From Pseudomonas brassicacearum subsp. neoaurantiaca (GTDB lineage: Bacteria > Pseudomonadota > Gammaproteobacteria > Pseudomonadales > Pseudomonadaceae): a stretch of DNA of 64,000 nt. The stretch covers positions 264,649 through 328,648 of the forward strand of contig NZ_VDLV01000033.1 of assembly GCF_013608025.1 (NCBI RefSeq), read 5' to 3'. The notes under the pieces were generated by a model, which was not told the origin of the DNA, made no database searches, and saw only the letters and a program-made list of their open reading frames with translations. A program made the position numbers and the translations under genes. Below are positions 17,595 to 27,173 of this stretch, piece by piece; the stretch's first letter is position 1, and every line of letters begins with the position of its first letter.

Positions 17595-18854
17595 ATGGAC
17601 ACCTTCCAACCGGCGTTCAGCAGTTGGTTGAACGCTCCTGCCCACCAGCAATGGCTCGCCGCCGAAGGCTTGCGGCTGCTGGCGTTTGCCAAGGCCTCGA
17701 AGCTGCCGGACGGTTTCGGCAACCTGGACGAGCTGGGTCGCCTGCCCGCCGATGCCCGCGCCGAAACCATGAATACCGCGCGCATGACCCACAGCTTCGC
17801 CATGGCCCATATCCAGGGCCTGCCTGGGTTTGTCGAGTTGGTGGATCATGGTGTGCAAGCGCTCATGGGGCCGCTGCGCGATGCTGAGTTCGGCGGCTGG
17901 TTCGCCACCGCCAATCCGGCTGAAAACGAGACCGGCAAAGCCGCCTACCTGCACGCTTTCGTTGCCCTGGCCGCCAGCTCGGCGGTGGTGGCCCAGCGCC
18001 CTGGCGCCGAGGCCTTGCTCAAGGACGCCGTGCGGATCATCGACGAGCGTTTCTGGTGTGAAGAAGAGGGCGCCTTGCGCGAATCCTTCAACCGCGACTG
18101 GCGCGAAGAAGAAGCCTATCGCGGCGCCAACAGCAACATGCACGCCACCGAAGCCTTTCTCGCCCTGGCCGATGCCACGGACGACCCGCGCTGGCTGGCG
18201 CGGGCCCTGCGCATCGTCGAGCGCGTCATTCATGGCCATGCGGCCGCCAACGATTATATGGTCGTCGAGCATTTCGACCGCGACTGGCAGCCGCTGCGCG
18301 AGTACAACCACGACAACCCGGCTGATGGTTTCCGCCCATACGGCACCACGCCCGGCCATGGTTTCGAATGGGCGCGGCTGCTGCTGCACCTCGAAGCCGC
18401 GCGTGTGCAGATCGGCATGCTGACCCCGGGCTGGCTGGCCCAGGACGCGCAGAAACTCTTCGACCAGAACTGCCGCCACGGCTGGGATGTCGATGGCGCG
18501 CCAGGCATCGTCTATACGCTGGACTGGGACAACCGCGCCGTGGTTCGCCATCGCCTGCATTGGGTGCATGCCGAAGCAGCGGCAGCGGCCAGCGCGCTGC
18601 TCAAGCGTACCGACGAGGCGCAATACGAGGCCTGGTATCGGCGTTTCTGGGAATTTTGTGACAAACATTTCATCGATCGCTGCAACGGCAGTTGGCACCA
18701 CGAACTCGATCCACAAAATCGCCCCAGCGCCGACATCTGGCCGGGCAAGCCGGACCTTTACCACGCCTGGCAGGCCGTGCTGATACCTCGGCTTCCCTTG
18801 GCGCCTAGCATGGCGTCTGCGTTGGCGCGGTTATCCGCTCCCGCGCCTGTGTAA
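17595..18854 (+). CDS. AGE family epimerase/isomerase, probable D-mannose isomerase
   Basis: A 419-residue (alpha/alpha)6-barrel protein of the N-acylglucosamine 2-epimerase family. Conserved stretches are RMTHSFAMAHIQG, YRGANSNMHATEAFLAL, TTPGHGFEWARLLLHL and RLHWVHAEAAAAASAL, which supply the barrel histidines. Relatives in pseudomonads interconvert mannose and fructose. Its place directly before gtsABCD and under a near-identical promoter suggests it works on a sugar taken up by that transporter. The exact substrate cannot be read from sequence. Confidence 0.87.
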   Translation: MDTFQPAFSSWLNAPAHQQWLAAEGLRLLAFAKASKLPDGFGNLDELGRLPADARAETMNTARMTHSFAMAHIQGLPGFVELVDHGVQALMGPLRDAEFGGWFATANPAENETGKAAYLHAFVALAASSAVVAQRPGAEALLKDAVRIIDERFWCEEEGALRESFNRDWREEEAYRGANSNMHATEAFLALADATDDPRWLARALRIVERVIHGHAAANDYMVVEHFDRDWQPLREYNHDNPADGFRPYGTTPGHGFEWARLLLHLEAARVQIGMLTPGWLAQDAQKLFDQNCRHGWDVDGAPGIVYTLDWDNRAVVRHRLHWVHAEAAAAASALLKRTDEAQYEAWYRRFWEFCDKHFIDRCNGSWHHELDPQNRPSADIWPGKPDLYHAWQAVLIPRLPLAPSMASALARLSAPAPV

Positions 18855-18915
18855 CCATGCAGTGACATATCCGCGTCCCTTCGTTACCTGCGAAGGGATA
18901 ACCCCTGATTAGAAT
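18850..18915 (+). promoter_or_regulatory. Composite promoter of gtsA, shared with the AGE epimerase gene
   Basis: TGTAAC at 18850, GTGACA at 18862, GTTACC at 18883 and a good -10 (TAGAAT) at 18910. All offsets equal those at 17496-17561. The first half-site overlaps the stop codon of the upstream gene. CCCTTCGTTACCTGC is also almost identical in both copies. Confidence 0.65.
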
Positions 18916-18947
18916 CCATGCAGCGCAAGCACCAGACTTGCATGCAT

Positions 18948-18958
18948 AACAACAAGAA
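18948..18958 (+). promoter_or_regulatory. CA motif (Hfq/Crc type) before gtsA
   Basis: AACAACAAGAA contains two overlapping AAnAAnAA matches and runs straight into the AAAGG ribosome site of gtsA. Confidence 0.55.
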
Positions 18959-18970
18959 AGGTACTTCTAG

Positions 18971-20272
18971 ATGAATGCGATTTCTCGCCTCGCTACTGTC
19001 ATTTCTCTTGCTTCCTTGCTTCCCGTCGCAGCATTTCCTGTCACTACCCTTGCCGCCGAATCGAAAGGTTCCGTGGAAGTCGTCCACTGGTGGACGTCGG
19101 GTGGTGAAAAAGCCGCGGTCGATGTGCTCAAGGCCCAGGTAGAAAAAGACGGCTTTACCTGGAAGGACGGCGCTGTCGCCGGTGGTGGCGGTTCCACTGC
19201 CATGACCGTGCTCAAGAGCCGTGCCGTGGCTGGCAACCCTCCGGGCGTCGCCCAGATCAAAGGTCCGGACATTCAGGAATGGGCGACTACAGGTCTGCTC
19301 GACACCGACGTCCTGAAGGACGTTTCCAAGGCGGAAAAGTGGGACAGCCTGCTCGACAAGAAAGTCTCCGACACCGTGAAGTACGAAGGTGACTACGTCG
19401 CTGTGCCGGTGAACATCCACCGCGTCAACTGGCTGTGGATCAACCCGGAAGTCTTCAAGAAAGCCGGCATCACCAAGAACCCGACCACCCTCGAAGAATT
19501 CTACGCAGCCGGTGACAAGCTCAAGGCTGCCGGCTTCATTCCTCTGGCCCACGGTGGCCAGCCATGGCAGGACAGCACCGTGTTCGAAGCCGTGGTGCTC
19601 TCGGTCATGGGCGCTGATGGCTACAAGAAAGCCCTGGTCGACCTGGACAACAAGGCGCTGACCGGTCCGGAAATGGTCAAGGCGCTGACCGAACTGAAGA
19701 AAGTCGCGACCTACATGGACGTCGACGGCAAGGGTCAGGACTGGAACCTGGAAGCGGCCAAGGTCATCAACGGCAAGGCCGGCATGCAGATCATGGGTGA
19801 CTGGGCCAAGAGCGAGTGGACCGCGGCGAAGAAAGTCGCCGGCAAGGACTATGAGTGCGTAGCGTTCCCGGGCACCGACAAAGCCTTCACCTACAACATC
19901 GACTCCCTGGCGGTGTTCAAGCAGAAGGATGCAGGCACTTCGGCGGGGCAGAAGGATATCGCCAAGGTCGTGCTGGGCGAGAACTTCCAGAAAGTCTTCA
20001 GCATCAACAAAGGCTCGATCCCGGTGCGCAACGACATGCTGGCCGACATGGGCAAGTACGGTTTCGACTCTTGCGCCCAGACCGCCGCCAAGGACTTCCT
20101 GGCTGACGCCAAGAACGGCGGCCTGCAACCAAGCATGGCGCACAACATGGCGACCACATTGGCGGTACAAGGCGCGTTCTTTGACGTCGTGACCAACTAC
20201 ATCAACGACCCGAAAGCCGACCCGGCCGATGCCGCCAAGAAGCTTGGCGCAGCGGTTCAGTCTGCGAAGTAA
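18971..20272 (+). CDS. gtsA: Periplasmic glucose/mannose-binding protein of ABC transporter
   Basis: Family 1 solute-binding protein that captures glucose in the periplasm for GtsBCD. Of 433 residues, about 29 form a signal peptide (hydrophobic core VISLASLLPVAAF, cleavage near LAA-ES). The mature start VEVVHWWTSGGE and GGGGSTAMTVLKSRAVAGNPP are typical of glucose-binding members. It is first in gtsABCD. A REP pair separates it from gtsB, which fits higher expression of the binding protein than of the permeases. Confidence 0.94.
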   Translation: MNAISRLATVISLASLLPVAAFPVTTLAAESKGSVEVVHWWTSGGEKAAVDVLKAQVEKDGFTWKDGAVAGGGGSTAMTVLKSRAVAGNPPGVAQIKGPDIQEWATTGLLDTDVLKDVSKAEKWDSLLDKKVSDTVKYEGDYVAVPVNIHRVNWLWINPEVFKKAGITKNPTTLEEFYAAGDKLKAAGFIPLAHGGQPWQDSTVFEAVVLSVMGADGYKKALVDLDNKALTGPEMVKALTELKKVATYMDVDGKGQDWNLEAAKVINGKAGMQIMGDWAKSEWTAAKKVAGKDYECVAFPGTDKAFTYNIDSLAVFKQKDAGTSAGQKDIAKVVLGENFQKVFSINKGSIPVRNDMLADMGKYGFDSCAQTAAKDFLADAKNGGLQPSMAHNMATTLAVQGAFFDVVTNYINDPKADPADAAKKLGAAVQSAK

Positions 20273-20289
20273 TTAGCGCCGCGGTCCCT

Positions 20290-20379
20290 TGTGGGAGCGA
20301 GCTTGCTCGCGATGACAGTGTGTCAGTTCACTCATTTGCTGTATGACACTCCGCTATCGCGAGCAAGCTCGCTCCCACA
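20290..20379. repeat. REP pair, family A, inside the gts operon
   Basis: Inverted arms lie in the 143-base gtsA-gtsB gap. The predicted hairpin would sit just after the gtsA stop codon in the transcript. Confidence 0.92.
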
Positions 20380-20415
20380 GAGGGAGGCTCTTGTAACCTT
20401 GGTTTGGATTTCCCC

Positions 20416-21324
20416 ATGAGTTCTGTTGCTGTGTTCAGCAAGGCCTCGCCGTTCGATGCATTGCAGCGCTGGCTACCAAAACTGGTAATGGCGCCGAGCA
20501 TGTTCATCGTCCTGGTGGGCTTCTATGGCTACATCCTGTGGACGTTCGTCCTGTCGTTCACGACGTCGACTTTCCTGCCCACCTACAAATGGGCGGGCCT
20601 GGCGCAATACGCACGGCTGTGGGACAACGACCGCTGGTGGGTGGCCAGCAAGAACCTCGCGGTGTTCGGTGGCATGTTCATCGGCATCACCCTGGTGATC
20701 GGCGTGCTGCTGGCGGTGTTCCTCGACCAGCGTATTCGTCGCGAAGGTTTCATCCGCACCATTTACCTGTACCCGATGGCGCTCTCGATGATCGTCACCG
20801 GTACCGCCTGGAAATGGCTGCTCAACCCGGGCATGGGCCTGGACAAATTGTTGCGTGACTGGGGTTGGGAAGGCTTCCGCCTGGACTGGCTGATCGACCC
20901 TGACCGCGTGGTGTATTGCCTGGTGATCGCTGCCGTATGGCAGGCCTCGGGTTTCATCATGGCGATGTTCCTGGCCGGCCTGCGTGGCGTGGACCAGTCG
21001 ATCATCCGCGCCGCGCAGATCGATGGCGCGAGCATGCCGCGCATCTACTGGAAAGTCGTGCTGCCGAGCCTGCGCCCGGTGTTCTTCAGCGCCGTGATGA
21101 TCCTGGCGCACATCGCGATCAAGAGCTTCGACCTGGTGGCGGCCATGACGGCCGGTGGCCCGGGCTACTCCTCCGACCTGCCTGCCATGTTCATGTACTC
21201 GTTCACCTTCAGCCGCGGCCAGATGGGCATGGGCTCGGCCAGTGCAATCCTGATGCTCGGCGCGATCCTCGCGATCATCGTGCCTTACCTGTACTCCGAG
21301 CTGAGGGCCAAGCGTCATGACTAG
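20416..21324 (+). CDS. gtsB: Glucose ABC transporter permease GtsB
   Basis: A 302-residue MalF-type inner-membrane permease with about six helices. The cytoplasmic EAA loop reads AAQIDGASMPRIYWKVVLPSLRP and contacts the ATPase. The ATG at 20416 is chosen; the TTG at 20404 is an alternative, and neither has a strong ribosome site. It overlaps gtsC by eight bases. Confidence 0.94.
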   Translation: MSSVAVFSKASPFDALQRWLPKLVMAPSMFIVLVGFYGYILWTFVLSFTTSTFLPTYKWAGLAQYARLWDNDRWWVASKNLAVFGGMFIGITLVIGVLLAVFLDQRIRREGFIRTIYLYPMALSMIVTGTAWKWLLNPGMGLDKLLRDWGWEGFRLDWLIDPDRVVYCLVIAAVWQASGFIMAMFLAGLRGVDQSIIRAAQIDGASMPRIYWKVVLPSLRPVFFSAVMILAHIAIKSFDLVAAMTAGGPGYSSDLPAMFMYSFTFSRGQMGMGSASAILMLGAILAIIVPYLYSELRAKRHD

Positions 21325-22162
21325 TCTCGCTGCGAAACCGTCCATCAGCCTGAGCCGCATCGCGATCTACGCGGTGCTGATCCTCGCGGTACTGCTTTAC
21401 CTGGTGCCGTTGGTGGTCATGCTGTTGACCAGCTTCAAGACGCCGGAAGACATCAGCACCGGCAACCTGTTGAGCTGGCCGACCGTGGTCAGCGGCATCG
21501 GTTGGGTCAAGGCCTGGGCCACGGTCAACGGCTATTTTTGGAACTCGATCAAGATCACCGTGCCGGCCGTGCTGATTTCCACTGCTATCGGCGCATTGAA
21601 CGGATATGTGCTGTCGATGTGGCGCTTCCGTGGGTCGCAGTTGTTCTTCGGCCTGTTGCTGTTCGGTTGCTTCCTGCCGTTCCAGACCGTGCTGCTGCCG
21701 GCCTCGTTCACCCTCGGCAAGATGGGCCTGGCCAGCACCACCACCGGCCTGGTGTTTGTCCACGTCGTCTACGGCCTGGCGTTCACCACGCTGTTCTTCC
21801 GTAACTACTACGTGAGCATTCCCGACGCGTTGGTGAAGGCTGCGCGCCTCGATGGGGCCGGGTTCTTCACGATCTTCCGCCGCATCATCCTGCCGATGTC
21901 GACGCCGATCATCATGGTCTGCCTGATCTGGCAGTTCACGCAGATCTGGAACGACTTCCTGTTCGGCGTGGTGTTCTCCAGCGGCGACTCCCAGCCCATC
22001 ACGGTGGCGCTGAACAACTTGGTCAACACCAGCACCGGGGCCAAGGAATATAACGTGGACATGGCGGCGGCGATGATCGCCGGGCTGCCGACCCTGCTGG
22101 TCTATGTGATCGCAGGCAAGTATTTCGTGCGCGGCCTCACGGCTGGCGCGGTCAAGGGGTAA
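21317..22162 (+). CDS. gtsC: Glucose ABC transporter permease GtsC
   Basis: A 281-residue MalG-type permease with about six membrane helices. The EAA loop reads AARLDGAGFFTIFRRIILPMSTP, and the C-terminus is FVRGLTAGAVKG, as usual for this family. It overlaps gtsB and lies two bases before gtsD, so the three are translationally coupled. Confidence 0.95.
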   Translation: MTSLAAKPSISLSRIAIYAVLILAVLLYLVPLVVMLLTSFKTPEDISTGNLLSWPTVVSGIGWVKAWATVNGYFWNSIKITVPAVLISTAIGALNGYVLSMWRFRGSQLFFGLLLFGCFLPFQTVLLPASFTLGKMGLASTTTGLVFVHVVYGLAFTTLFFRNYYVSIPDALVKAARLDGAGFFTIFRRIILPMSTPIIMVCLIWQFTQIWNDFLFGVVFSSGDSQPITVALNNLVNTSTGAKEYNVDMAAAMIAGLPTLLVYVIAGKYFVRGLTAGAVKG

Positions 22163-22164
22163 TC

Positions 22165-23325
<1,161 letters not shown>

Positions 23326-23333
23326 GAGGCCTA

Positions 23334-23422
23334 TGTGGGAGTGAGCTTGCTCGCGATGACGGTAGATCAGTTGCTGCCGAGGTGAATGACACACCGCTAT
23401 CGCGAGCAAGCTCGCTCCCACA
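23334..23422. repeat. REP pair, family A
   Basis: Inverted arms between gtsD and oprB. The first arm has TGTGGGAGTGAGC, a one-base variant. Confidence 0.9.
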
Positions 23423-23494
23423 GAAAAAGGAGTATGCGGTGAGTGGGGGACCATCCATCGCAATCGTTGTAAACCGCGTTAGATAAAAACAGTT

Positions 23495-23505
23495 AATAAC
23501 AATAA
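23495..23505 (+). promoter_or_regulatory. CA motif (Hfq/Crc type) before oprB
   Basis: AATAACAATAA holds two overlapping AAnAAnAA matches, 17 bases upstream of the oprB ATG. Confidence 0.5.
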
Positions 23506-23521
23506 AGACGAGGATGTAGGG

Positions 23522-24868
23522 ATGAAGAAGAAAAACAATGCCCAGCTTATCTGCCAGTTGTCAGCCGTTGCGGCGATGATGCTGGCCGGTAGCGCACACG
23601 CTGCCGACGCGTTCAGCGCCGATTCGCAGTGGATGACGGGCGACTGGGGCGGTGAACGGACCAAACTGATCGAGCAGGGTATCGACATCAAGGCCGACTA
23701 TGTCGGCGAAGTGGGCGGCAACCTGCACGGTGGCTATAACAACGACAAGACCGCGCGTTACGCCGACCAGTTCGGTCTGGGCGTGGCGCTGGACCTGGAA
23801 AAGCTGTGGGGCTGGGATAACACCCAAGCCAAGATCCAACTGACCAACCGTAACGGGCAGAACATCTCCAACGACCGCGTCGGCGACCCGCGCGCAGGCA
23901 CCTTGAGTTCCTCACAGGAAGTCTATGGTCGTGGTCACATGGTCCGTTTGACCCAATTGTGGATCAAGCACCAGTTCCTCGACGGCAAGCTGGACGTCAA
24001 GGCCGGTTACTTCGGCGAAGGCGAAGACTTCAACACCTTCCCTTGCGAATTCCAGAACCTGGCGTTCTGCGGCTCCCAAGTGGGTAACTGGGCGACCGGC
24101 ATCTGGTACAACTGGCCCGTCATGCAGGCTGCAATCCGCGTGAAGTACAACATCACGCCTGAGTTCTACGCGCAAATCGGTGCGTACAACCAGAACCCAT
24201 CGCAGCTGGAGCACGGCAACGGCTTCAAGCTCAGCGGCAGCGGCACCAAAGGTACCGTCATTCCTGTCGAACTGGTCTGGTCGCCGAAGGTCAACAACCT
24301 GCCGGGCGAATACCGTGTCGGTTACTACAAGAGCACGGCTGACGCCAACGACGTCCGTGAAGACGAAGACGGCAACGATGCCGCTACCACCGGCAACGCC
24401 TACCGCAGTCACGATAGCAAGCACGGCTACTGGTTCGTGGCGCAACAGCAACTCACTACTCACAACGGCGACGCGTCCCGCGGCCTGAACATCGCGGCCA
24501 ACGCAACCTTCCACGACAAGGACACCAACGTCGTCGACAACTACCAGTCGTTGATGTTCGTGTACAAAGGACCGTTCGACGCACGTCCGAAGGATGACAT
24601 CGGGATCGGTTTCTCCCGTATCCATGTCAACGAAGACGTGAAGAAAAACGCCGACCTGACCAACATCGCCAACGGTGTCACCGACTACAACGACCCACTG
24701 TTCGCGCCACTGCGTAGCACTGAGTACAACTACGAACTCAACTACGGCGTGCACGTGACCAACTGGCTGACCGTGCGTCCGAACCTGCAATACATCACCC
24801 ACCCGGGCGGTGTTGACGAGGTCGACAACGCCTTGGTGGCCGGTCTGAAAATTCAGTCGGTGTTCTAA
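23522..24868 (+). CDS. oprB: Carbohydrate-selective porin OprB
   Basis: Outer-membrane porin that admits glucose and related sugars. Of 448 residues, the first 27 are a signal peptide (cleavage at SAHA-AD). The mature protein opens with the OprB hallmark WMTGDWGGERTKLIEQGID, and the C-terminus VAGLKIQSVF ends in the phenylalanine needed for barrel assembly. It lies downstream of gtsABCD and is followed by a strong terminator, so it ends the uptake cluster. Confidence 0.95.
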   Translation: MKKKNNAQLICQLSAVAAMMLAGSAHAADAFSADSQWMTGDWGGERTKLIEQGIDIKADYVGEVGGNLHGGYNNDKTARYADQFGLGVALDLEKLWGWDNTQAKIQLTNRNGQNISNDRVGDPRAGTLSSSQEVYGRGHMVRLTQLWIKHQFLDGKLDVKAGYFGEGEDFNTFPCEFQNLAFCGSQVGNWATGIWYNWPVMQAAIRVKYNITPEFYAQIGAYNQNPSQLEHGNGFKLSGSGTKGTVIPVELVWSPKVNNLPGEYRVGYYKSTADANDVREDEDGNDAATTGNAYRSHDSKHGYWFVAQQQLTTHNGDASRGLNIAANATFHDKDTNVVDNYQSLMFVYKGPFDARPKDDIGIGFSRIHVNEDVKKNADLTNIANGVTDYNDPLFAPLRSTEYNYELNYGVHVTNWLTVRPNLQYITHPGGVDEVDNALVAGLKIQSVF

Positions 24869-24906
24869 CGCTGTTGCGATAAGCTCCTCTCTATGTGCGC
24901 ATATTT

Positions 24907-24936
24907 GCGGACGGCCAAGGCTGTCCGCTTTTTTTT
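24907..24936 (+). terminator. Rho-independent terminator after oprB
   Basis: Stem GCGGACGGCC / GGCTGTCCGC with a two-base loop (one mismatch), followed by eight T residues, 38 bases after the oprB stop. Confidence 0.9.
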
Positions 24937-24958
24937 GTGAGATGGCTGGCAAGGAACC

Positions 24959-25092
24959 TGTGGCGAGGGAGCTTGCTCCCGCTGGGTTGCGAAGCGACCC
25001 CTGAGCCATTCAACTCGGTGCTTCAGCCAGACCGAATCTGCTTCCTTAACGACTGCTTCGCAGCCGAGCGGGAGCAAGCTCCCTCGCCACAA
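24959..25092. repeat. REP pair, family B (GGGAGCTTGCTCCC type)
   Basis: TGTGGCGAGGGAGCTTGCTC faces its complement ending at 25092, enclosing a second short inverted pair (GCGAAGCGACC / CTTCGCAGCC). Confidence 0.9.
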
Positions 25093-25132
25093 AAGCAGAT
25101 GAGCAACTCAATGATTTCCAGGACCACAGCCC

Positions 25133-25987
25133 ATGCATGAGCATCCCCTGCAACGCTTTTTCAGATCCTTGCGCGAGCGTCCGGTGTTTGCGTGGGAGCG
25201 CTATCAGCAGCGTGATGTGTTGGTCATCGATCATCCGCTGTGCCAGGCGGTTTTCAGTCGCCAGGGTGCGCAGTTGTTGCACTTCCAGCCACGCGGCCAG
25301 AAACCCTGGCTGTGGTGCGCGGCGAAGTGGCCGCAGGTCGGTGCAATACGCGGCGGCGTTCCGGTGTGCTGGCCTTGGTATGGCCGTCACCCGAGCGAAA
25401 ATGCCTGGCCGTCCCATGGCTGGGCGCGTTTGATCAATTGGAAACTGCTCGACAGCCGCAGCGATGACGACGGCGTGCATTTGCACTGGCAATTGCAGCT
25501 GTGCGACTGGCAAGTGGACCTGCATGCCGACCTGGGCGAACGCATGGAACTGCGCTTGAGCACCGAGCATCAAGACAGCTTGCCTTGCCAGTTGAGCCAG
25601 GCGTTGCACGCCTATTGGCGTATTGGCGACATCGGTGAGGTAGCGCTGTCTGGGCTTGAAGGTGCAGAGGGTTATGACCAATTGAACCGCGAGGTTTGCC
25701 GCCAGCAAGGCGAGTTGCGGGTGGACGGTGGCTGCCAGCGGGTGTTCCAGCATGACGGGGAACTGCAGCTCAAGGATCACGCCTGGCAGCGCGAGTTGTG
25801 CATCGACACGGGCGACAGTGCCGACACCGTGGTCTGGCATCCGGGCGCACGGCCGTTGCTGGGGGTGAGTTGGGATGAGGTCAGCGAATTTGTCTGCGTC
25901 GAAGCGGCCAGCGGCGGCACCGATAGTGTGTGCCTGGCGCCGGGGGAGCGGGCGCATTTGAGTTTGCAGGCGCGGGCGGGGGCTTGA
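25133..25987 (+). CDS. D-hexose-6-phosphate mutarotase (aldose 1-epimerase-like)
   Basis: A 284-residue YeaD-type protein that interconverts the anomers of glucose-6-phosphate. Typical stretches are GAQLLHFQP near residue 46, the arginine-containing IRGGVPVCWPWYGRHP, and SHGWARLINWKL with the catalytic-type histidine. LSQALHAYWRIGD and WDEVSEFVCVEAA (an acidic residue) follow. It fits between sugar uptake (oprB) and zwf, which needs the beta anomer. It is convergent with hexR. Confidence 0.85.
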   Translation: MHEHPLQRFFRSLRERPVFAWERYQQRDVLVIDHPLCQAVFSRQGAQLLHFQPRGQKPWLWCAAKWPQVGAIRGGVPVCWPWYGRHPSENAWPSHGWARLINWKLLDSRSDDDGVHLHWQLQLCDWQVDLHADLGERMELRLSTEHQDSLPCQLSQALHAYWRIGDIGEVALSGLEGAEGYDQLNREVCRQQGELRVDGGCQRVFQHDGELQLKDHAWQRELCIDTGDSADTVVWHPGARPLLGVSWDEVSEFVCVEAASGGTDSVCLAPGERAHLSLQARAGA

Positions 25988-25997
25988 TTCAGAAGTG

Positions 25998-26086
25998 CCG
26001 GCCTCTTCGCGAGCAGGCTCGCTCCCACAATGGATCTTTGACGTTCATACAGACCCCTGTGGGAGCGAGCCTGCTCGCGAAGACGG
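25998..26086. repeat. REP pair, family A (GAGCCTGCTC variant)
   Basis: Inverted arms at the convergent junction of the mutarotase gene and hexR, probably also working as a transcript end. Confidence 0.88.
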
Positions 26087-26116
26087 ACTATCTGACGCTG
26101 AAGGTTCCGGACCGAA

Positions 26117-26986
26117 TCAGTTGAACTCATCCCCAACCGGGTACCGGCTGGCATTCAGGCTCTCCTTGATCTTGCGCAGGTGCGGCTGGAAATCCACGCC
26201 CCGGCGCAGGGTCATGCCGGTGGCGAGCACGTCCAGCACGGTGAGCTGGATGATCCGTGAAGTCATCGGCATGTAGATGTCCGTGTCTTCCGGCAGGGGA
26301 ATGTTCAGGCTCAGGGTGCTGGCCTTGGCCAGCGGCGAGCCTTCGGCGGTCAGGCCTAGCACCGATGCGCCGTTCTCCCGGGCGATGCGTGCCACTTCCA
26401 CCAGCTCGCGGGTACGCCCGGTGTAGGAAATGATCACGAACAGCTCGCCGGTATGGGCCACCGAGGCGATCATGCGTTGCATCAGTACGTCGGCATGGGC
26501 GGTCACCGCCAGGTTGAAGCGGAAGAATTTGTGCTGGGCATCCAACGCCACCGGGGCCGAGGCGCCGAGGCCGAAGAAGTGGATCTGCCGGGCCTGGATC
26601 AGCAAATCCACGGCGCGGCTGATCAAATTTGGATCAAGGGCCTGGCAGGCACTGTCCAATGAGGCAATGGCACTGCCAAAGATTTTCTGGGTGTAGGCTT
26701 CCGGGTTGTCGTCGGCCTCAACCGCGCGGCTGACATAGGCCGCGCCGCTGGCCAGGCTTTGCGCCAGTTGCAGCTTGAGTTCCGGATAACCGCTGACACC
26801 GAACGAGCGGCAGAAGCGGTTGACGGTCGGTTCGCTGACCGAAGCGGCCTGGGCGAGGGCGGCGATGCTGAAACGGGTTGCCTGCTGTGGGTTGAGCAGG
26901 ATCACTTCGGCCACCTTGCGTTCGGCCTTGTTCAGGTCTTCCAGGCGACTCTGGATCTGCTCCAGTAGATTTCGCACGCGGTCCAT
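26117..26986 (-). CDS. hexR: Transcriptional repressor HexR (RpiR family)
   Basis: A 289-residue repressor of zwf, edd and gap, relieved by KDPG. The N-terminal RpiR helix-turn-helix spans about residues 1-77 (FSIAALAQAASVSEPTVNRFCRSFG). The SIS sugar-phosphate domain spans about 125-260 (FFGLGASAPVALDAQHKFFR, VISYTGRTRELVEVA). The start at 26986 has TAGGAA. It is divergent from zwf-pgl-eda, as in other pseudomonads. Confidence 0.96.
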   Translation of the reverse strand: MDRVRNLLEQIQSRLEDLNKAERKVAEVILLNPQQATRFSIAALAQAASVSEPTVNRFCRSFGVSGYPELKLQLAQSLASGAAYVSRAVEADDNPEAYTQKIFGSAIASLDSACQALDPNLISRAVDLLIQARQIHFFGLGASAPVALDAQHKFFRFNLAVTAHADVLMQRMIASVAHTGELFVIISYTGRTRELVEVARIARENGASVLGLTAEGSPLAKASTLSLNIPLPEDTDIYMPMTSRIIQLTVLDVLATGMTLRRGVDFQPHLRKIKESLNASRYPVGDEFN

Positions 26987-27092
26987 ACAAGATTCCTAGA
27001 GAGGCGGGTCTTTGATACGACCCTTTGCGGTGGCCTATCCTACTGATGGCTCCGACGGACCACCACTCGGAATCGGTATTTTCGAAAAATGT

Positions 27093-27109
27093 TGTGGTTA
27101 TTACTACAT
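27093..27109. promoter_or_regulatory. Possible HexR operator in the hexR-zwf intergenic region
   Basis: TTGTGGTTATTACTACA resembles the TTGT-N7/8-ACAA pattern but its half-sites are spaced one base wider (TTGT-N9-TACA). It lies midway between the divergent genes, where HexR is expected to bind. Confidence 0.45.
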
Positions 27110-27160
27110 TTTTCCTTGAGTGATACCTTGAAAAAAGGTATTTGTAGCTTAACTTGATAA

Positions 27161-27168
27161 AAGAACAA
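27161..27168 (+). promoter_or_regulatory. CA motif (Hfq/Crc type) before zwf
   Basis: AAGAACAA (AAnAAnAA) lies five bases before the zwf ATG, exactly where a ribosome site should be. The start has no other strong Shine-Dalgarno sequence. Confidence 0.5.
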
Positions 27169-27173
27169 ACATC

